From Callaeas wilsoni (taxonomy: Eukaryota; Chordata; Aves; Passeriformes; Callaeidae): DNA of 64,000 nt. The stretch is from contig VWPU01010352.1 in assembly GCA_013398955.1 (NCBI GenBank), forward strand, positions 266,565 to 330,564. Reading direction: 5' to 3'. Made by a program: the position numbers and the translations under genes. The notes under the pieces are model-generated. The model did not search any database, had not been told where the DNA came from, and saw only the letters and a list, made by a program, of their open reading frames with translations. Below are positions 59,276-64,000 of the stretch, piece after piece (positions within the stretch are counted from its first letter, which is position 1; each line of letters starts with the position of its first letter).

Positions 59276-59320
59276 AGAATCACAGAATATTCTGAGTTGG
59301 AATTGACAAGAATGGGGGAT
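59276..59320 (-). mobile_element. CR1 terminal scrap, antisense
   Basis: 'gaatcacagaatattctgag' then 'ttggaattgacaagaa' matches the last 40-45 bp of an older CR1 subfamily in antisense. The match stops abruptly. Confidence 0.6.
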
Positions 59321-59587
59321 GTAATGCCTCTCCTAAAGGAAATGTGCCTGAGTCATTTATATTTTTTGTTCTTACTCTCTGTTCTAGTTATGCCACAGAT
59401 GGTAGAAAATAGGAGTCAAACCAATTTAATACAGACATTCAGTTCAAAATGGCATGTATTTTAGTTCTCCCTGTATAATTATGAGGAATAGGTGGAAACG
59501 TATTGTTAGTGTTTTAGACAAACAAATCAAACAACACAACTCCCTCTAAAATCACCTTGAAAGTCCAATTCCTCCCACATCCTCTCT

Positions 59588-59660
59588 CATAAACCAGTGT
59601 AGTGGAGTTACTCTGATAAAACTAAAGCAGCTGATGCAATGATTTCAATGGCAATGAAAA
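59588..59660. repeat. Possible ancient sauropsid repeat
   Basis: 'ataaaccagtgtagtggagt', 'tactctgataaaac' and 'gatttcaatggcaatg' recall 'caccagtgtaactggagtta' and 'ttgaagtcaatgg' of old CR1/L3-type UTRs. Weak and short. Confidence 0.3.
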
Positions 59661-62494
59661 TGCCTCTTCATGTGACTGAGTGGGACTAGAGGTGACTGGA
59701 AATAAAGTTGTTAAACAGAACCTTCATAAACTTTCAAAAAGTCCAACGAAAACTTGACTTCTCCGCTACCCCTAACCATTAGAGATTTTCAAATAATTCA
59801 AGACAGTGCTCTAGACTCTGCCAGTATAGTGAAATAGATCTTACTTTTATTACTGCCCATCAAAAATCACAATCACAACTCCAGCAGAACCCACTTCTGT
59901 CTTCTGGGGGAAGTTTTAGCAAATGGTTCTGTCATAGCTAAGAGAAATCAACTCAATATACTGCTTGCTCTTAGAGGATCAGACTCTTCTCATTCCCTTG
60001 ACAAGTCAGGGACAAGGACGTTTTGGCTCATACACCTAAAATCACACAAATCTTTATTTCACCAATTCCAAGCAAATGACTTCATAACCTCTGCCTGCAG
60101 AGATGTGTGTGGGTCTGCAAACAGTTTGTGATCAGGTTAAAGAGCTAAATGCCTGAGGAAATCAGGGTTATGTAAAGTTGAGGAGTTAGAATATAATCCT
60201 CTTGTGAAAAAAATACAGGAAAACGGTCAGCTATTAAGGGGATGATCACATATCTTCCTCATCTCTTGGTACAATAATTTCAGTCCCTCAGTAGGTTATC
60301 GACCAAACAATGATGATCTGACACTCCTCTTCTTGTCTGAAGGTTGATTCTTTTCACAAGAATAGTTGTCTGCCTTGATGACTACCTTGTAAATGGCATG
60401 GAGGTGGGCATGGTTTGGGATGCATGAAGGACAGAATGCTTTTCTAACCAGCTCCCAGTGACAGGACATTGTACCTGCCAGCTCTGCCTTCCCACCCCTG
60501 ATAGCAGCTTTGGTGGCTCAGCAGAACATAAAAGATTTGCTCAGGGAAGGAGGTATTTCATTTAACATGGTGTGCCCATGGAAGTCAATTATGTTTTTCA
60601 ATAAATTCCACAGGTTAGTAGTTTTAATCCAGCTTAAATTCATATTTTGGCAATTAACTCAAGATACACATATAAAAATTACTTTAAATGTCGTTTCTTG
60701 CTTCCTTTGGGCATTATCTCTCTGTTAAATGCTAAGGATAATTGTAACAAATATGTATATATGAATGCTAAAGCAGCAGCAAACAGTCTTTATACTTCAA
60801 ATAAATAAAAATAGATGATTGAAAAAACTCCTAAGATATCTTTCAAATCTCCACTGACTTTTTCAGAAAGTCTAAACCCTGTGAATATACAAAATATCTA
60901 CTACCATGTTTTCTAGATATTCTACCAGATCTATTAACATTTTCAGACAGCAGAAAATTAATGCATTGACATTAGAATCTATGTTGTAAACCTGCAATTA
61001 AGGAGATCTTCATTAGCTGAAAGCAGAACTGAAACCTTCCAGTTAAAGTTTGGGTAGCAGACATTCCTCTTTGGCTATGGCTTACAAAAATCTCAGGCAA
61101 CAATTTTGGAGATGAGATTTCATTACCTTTGAAATGGCTTAACCTGCATAAAAAAAAATTAGTAACAATCTAAAGAATTACATTTTAAATCCCTTAAAAT
61201 AAATAAGAATTTCACTCAAGCATGTACAAACCTAGGGGATAAGTTTTACCACAAAGTGGGAAATATTTATAGGAACCCCTTTGCAAAATCCAAATACTCA
61301 ACTACTATGCTGGTCCCTGTGATACATGCCCACAGCTAATCTAATGGCATTGCCATCAAATATTTTTCAGACTAAAATGAAATCTCCAATAAGATGAATA
61401 GATCTGTGTGTCTTCTAATATTTTATCAGAAGATGGACTTGATGCTCTGACAATTCAAGATGCCATTAGTTTTGATATGATCAGCAAAGACAGGGGAAGT
61501 TGTATTATTCTCATTCTAATACATGCCTTGTAACATAATGATCTATTGCTAAAAGAGGAAATCTCTTCTTTCAGAAGAGCAAGCTTTACCAGCCACCAAA
61601 GTCTTGCAGGCTATCAGCTGCCTAATCCAAAATTGGGCTTCTTACAAAGAATCCTCAGCCTGTCAAGCACAACCCTGTAACAGATTCTATTAAAAAAAAC
61701 CACAGCCCCATCTAAATAAACCCCTAACCCCAGAATATCTGTTTTTCTGGAAACAGACATTTTGTTTCATTAGCATTCAAAGGATCCTTATTTTCAGTGT
61801 TATTACGTGGACATAGGTTTGCCTCTCTTAAAACACGAGCTACATAAGAGTAGGACAGGATTTCCCGAATGCTGAGAAAGTATGTGAGCAGCAGTTGATC
61901 TTTTCCAGTGCCAGGAATAGCATGCCAAGCACTGGGGAATTTCTCCAGACCCAGGCATTAATCTTAATTTTTAAAAAACTTGCAGACTGTTGCTTTACTT
62001 CACCAGGAGCAGGATGCCCCCAAGTAACTTTTCAGCCCCCTGAACTTCTACGAAACCTGCCAGCTTTTTTCTCAGACTCAGAACAGAGAAAAAGAATGAA
62101 TTAAAATAATAATAAAATGAAGCAGTTTCTTCTTAAATTACTGAATTTACTAAAATAAAATTGGAGCAAGAAAATTAAAGTATAATGGTAGATTCAATGT
62201 AATCAAATGCTTATTCTTCATGAATATGAAATTGTGATGCTAACTCTGAGTCGAACTGGTTTAGATCTAGAGTAAAGTCACCGAGGAGCAAGAAATTCTT
62301 TGAAATTCATTACCTGTAACTGAATGCAGAATCTGACCCTATGTCAGCATTTGTAAATCAGGTATTTGACAAAATTTGATGGGAAAACTAAAGTGAAGAT
62401 TTCAACTCTATCTTCCTGAAGTGAAAGAGTATGAAAGTACCTTCCTAAAATGAAAAATGAAGAAAATGGTCAGTATAATAGACATATAGAGCTT

Positions 62495-62690
62495 CATAGC
62501 TTTAAAAGTGCTGTCCAAATATTAGCTAAATCCTTACTATAAACCTGTGAGGCAGATAAGATGGAAGCACTTATGCTAAAAATAAATAAAACCTAGAACT
62601 GTCTCATATAACTGTAAGATTTTATTAAAAATAAACAGGGCTGGTTGGTATCCTTAACCTCAAGGTCACAAAACAAAGTACTAGGCACTG
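62495..62690 (+). repeat. MIR/L2-like ancient SINE remnant
   Basis: 'agcttcatagctttaaaagt', 'gctgtccaaatattagctaa', 'atccttactataaacctgtg' and 'aggcagataagatgg' parallel the MIR CORE ('gcgctttacaaacattatct', 'catttaatcctcacaaccct', 'gtgaggtaggta'). 'ccttaacctcaaggtcacaa' fits its tail ('cttgcccaaggtcacac'). An AT-rich piece of about 60 bp interrupts the middle. Confidence 0.6.
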
Positions 62691-63687
62691 GAGGATAGCA
62701 GCAGAAGCCAGTACTCCAAAATCACTGTGTCTAATTAAGGATTCCAAAGAATCTCTGCTTTATGCTCTCTCCTGTCTCAAAGCATTCACTGCGAGAACAT
62801 TCAAATGCCACCGGGAGACTGACATGCTACTTGTTAGGTCAACAGTCCCATTGAGACTTCTTCTCATCGGCTTCATCAGATTCTGGGTCAACCATATATG
62901 CTGGGCAAATAACGCTGCACCAGGGCAAATAACACCGGGCAGGGGTCTCCTGTTCAAAAGGGAGAAAACCGAGGGGGGAAAAACCCGCGTGGAAAACAGA
63001 AGAGTGTGTCGTGTGTGCACGTGCTAAATAATTCAGCTTTAAACTGTTCTGAACTTCTGACCCTCACACTCCACTGTGATGTACAGGACTGGAGGTTTCA
63101 GTGTTAATCCACGATATGTTAAAGACAAAAATGTATGAAGCCTGCCTGTTCCAGCATGAGGCCATATTCAGCTAAGAGCATTCTAATATTAATGATGATG
63201 GCTGGGTTTGGAAATGTTTTAGTCCACTGCAATAACTTTCATTTGTTTATTAGGTCGGGAAGAGAGAAAATGAAATTGCTCTGTTAGTGCTGCACACTGC
63301 TTCCTCTGGGCATCGGGCAGCGTATGTCCCTTTTCCAATAAAAACATGGATTTGCCTATTTCTGTGGGTTGTGTGCTTCCCTCCCTTCCCTTTGCTGGCA
63401 TTTGGCACAACTGCCTTACTTTCAACACGTTTGAGCATAGATGCATTTTTTAAACCGGCAAAGTAAGGAGAAAAGAATTTGATTAAGCTTATTTTTATGC
63501 TTACAGGAAATATGAAAGACAAAGTGTTCTATGTTTAAAACTACAGCATATGCAGCTTGTGTGCACATCAGAGAGATCCCTACAAAGCAGCACACGAAGA
63601 TACAAGATTATACAGAAGAGAGAGACAGATGCAATTTCCACGCGGAAAATCTCTAGTGACTCCAAACGCGATGGATACTTAAAAAGG
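62691..63687. other. Unique sequence approaching a CpG island
   Basis: 'gggcaaataac' is repeated 20 bp apart at about 62903 and 62923. Otherwise no repeat or coding region recognised; base composition shifts toward GC only at the far right. Confidence 0.4.

Positions 63688-63734
<47 letters not shown>
63688..63734. repeat. 47-base poly-A run
   Basis: An uninterrupted run of 47 A, preceded by AAAAAGG. It is much longer than the other homopolymers here, and its exact length may be unreliable in the assembly. No LINE or processed-gene body was recognised to its left. Confidence 0.85.
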
Positions 63735-63735
<1 letters not shown>

Positions 63736-63744
63736 ATCGCGTTG

Positions 63745-64000
63745 TTGGGTAGGAATGGTACCAACGTATTCCAACGCTCCCGTGGACTTGGAGAGGCCCG
63801 GGAACACGCCCTCGGGGAGCGGTGATTTAATAAAGCGGGGCGATATTTCTTTCCAAGTACCCGCTACTTTCCCGCAGGCAGCGGGAGGGCGGTGACCTTT
63901 GGAAGGCGCCGTCCCCCCGCACGTCCCCGCCGCCGGCCGAGGGCAGCGCTCGGGGCTCCGGCGCCGCCCGCACCTGCGGCGGGGCGGGGGAGCGCGGCGG
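63745..64000. promoter_or_regulatory. CpG island, probable gene promoter, cut by the window edge
   Basis: CpG density rises sharply after the A run and is very high from 63890 to the end ('gccgccggccgagggc', 'gcggggcgggggagcgcggc'). A GC box (GGGGCGGGGG) is at 63981-63990, and TGACCTTTGG, a nuclear-receptor half-site type motif, at 63893-63902. Such islands in vertebrates usually mark a promoter and first exon. The direction and identity of the gene cannot be determined from this window. Confidence 0.7.

Larger units (their letters stand above)
58229..62494. other. Unique AT-rich sequence with minor repeat remnants
   Basis: Apart from the CR1 scrap at 59276 and the ancient-repeat signature near 59588, I recognise nothing. 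Frames do not exceed 108 codons (58296-58622, minus) and lack features. Confidence 0.45.

Noticed and set aside
1..64000. CRISPR array, prokaryotic operon, tRNA or rRNA gene
   Set aside because: No spaced direct repeats of CRISPR type, no tRNA cloverleaf with A/B boxes that I could recognise, no rRNA sequence; all context is vertebrate.

Overview
This window looks like non-coding chromosomal DNA from a bird, probably a songbird. The evidence is the repeat content: several copies of the CR1 LINE 3' end with its ATTCTATG-type terminus, long-terminal-repeat (LTR) remnants of ERVL and ERVK type like those common in passerine genomes, and very old CR1/L3-, L2- and MIR-like fossils in otherwise unique AT-rich sequence. 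There is no operon structure and no intact protein-coding gene. Every long reading frame is repeat-derived, lacks an ATG, or is within chance expectation, so I list no functional CDS.

Layout. 1-5.3 kb is unique sequence with one weak coding-like fossil and two CR1 pieces in opposite orientation. A solo ERVL LTR with a perfect 5-bp target duplication lies at 5371-5926. From 6 to 19 kb the sequence is mostly unique with small simple repeats and one MIR/L2-like remnant, followed by a very old CR1/L3-type LINE copy at 19.1-20.0 kb. A GC-rich LTR flanked by a 6-bp repeat lies at 22.5-23.1 kb. The 23-29.5 kb interval holds an 18-bp palindrome made of two overlapping octamers. A long ERVL LTR (29.6-30.7 kb) is followed by a decayed minus-strand frame (about 31.9-33.0 kb) that may be an old retroviral envelope relic. 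CR1 reverse-transcriptase fossils lie at 35.3-36.3 kb, MIR/L2-like fossils near 37.6-38.0 kb and a good CR1 tail at 39.0-39.5 kb.

The most striking structure is at 40.7-42.2 kb. It is a G-rich minisatellite of 16-17-bp monomers organised into 49-bp and then 98-bp higher-order repeats, grading into a CpG-rich segment. A minus-strand CRE plus TATA arrangement lies about 230 bp beyond that. From 42.5 to 63.6 kb the sequence is again mostly unique, with an ERVK-like solo LTR nested in a CR1 (TSD on both sides), further CR1 tails and another MIR-like fossil. A 47-base A run and a CpG island reaching the right edge suggest that the promoter or first exon of a real gene begins there.

The simplest reading is a gene-poor flank or large intron next to a CpG-island promoter. 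The window's interest lies in transposon stratigraphy, the hierarchical minisatellite and a few candidate regulatory motifs. Repeat family assignments are from memory of consensus sequences; no database search was possible.
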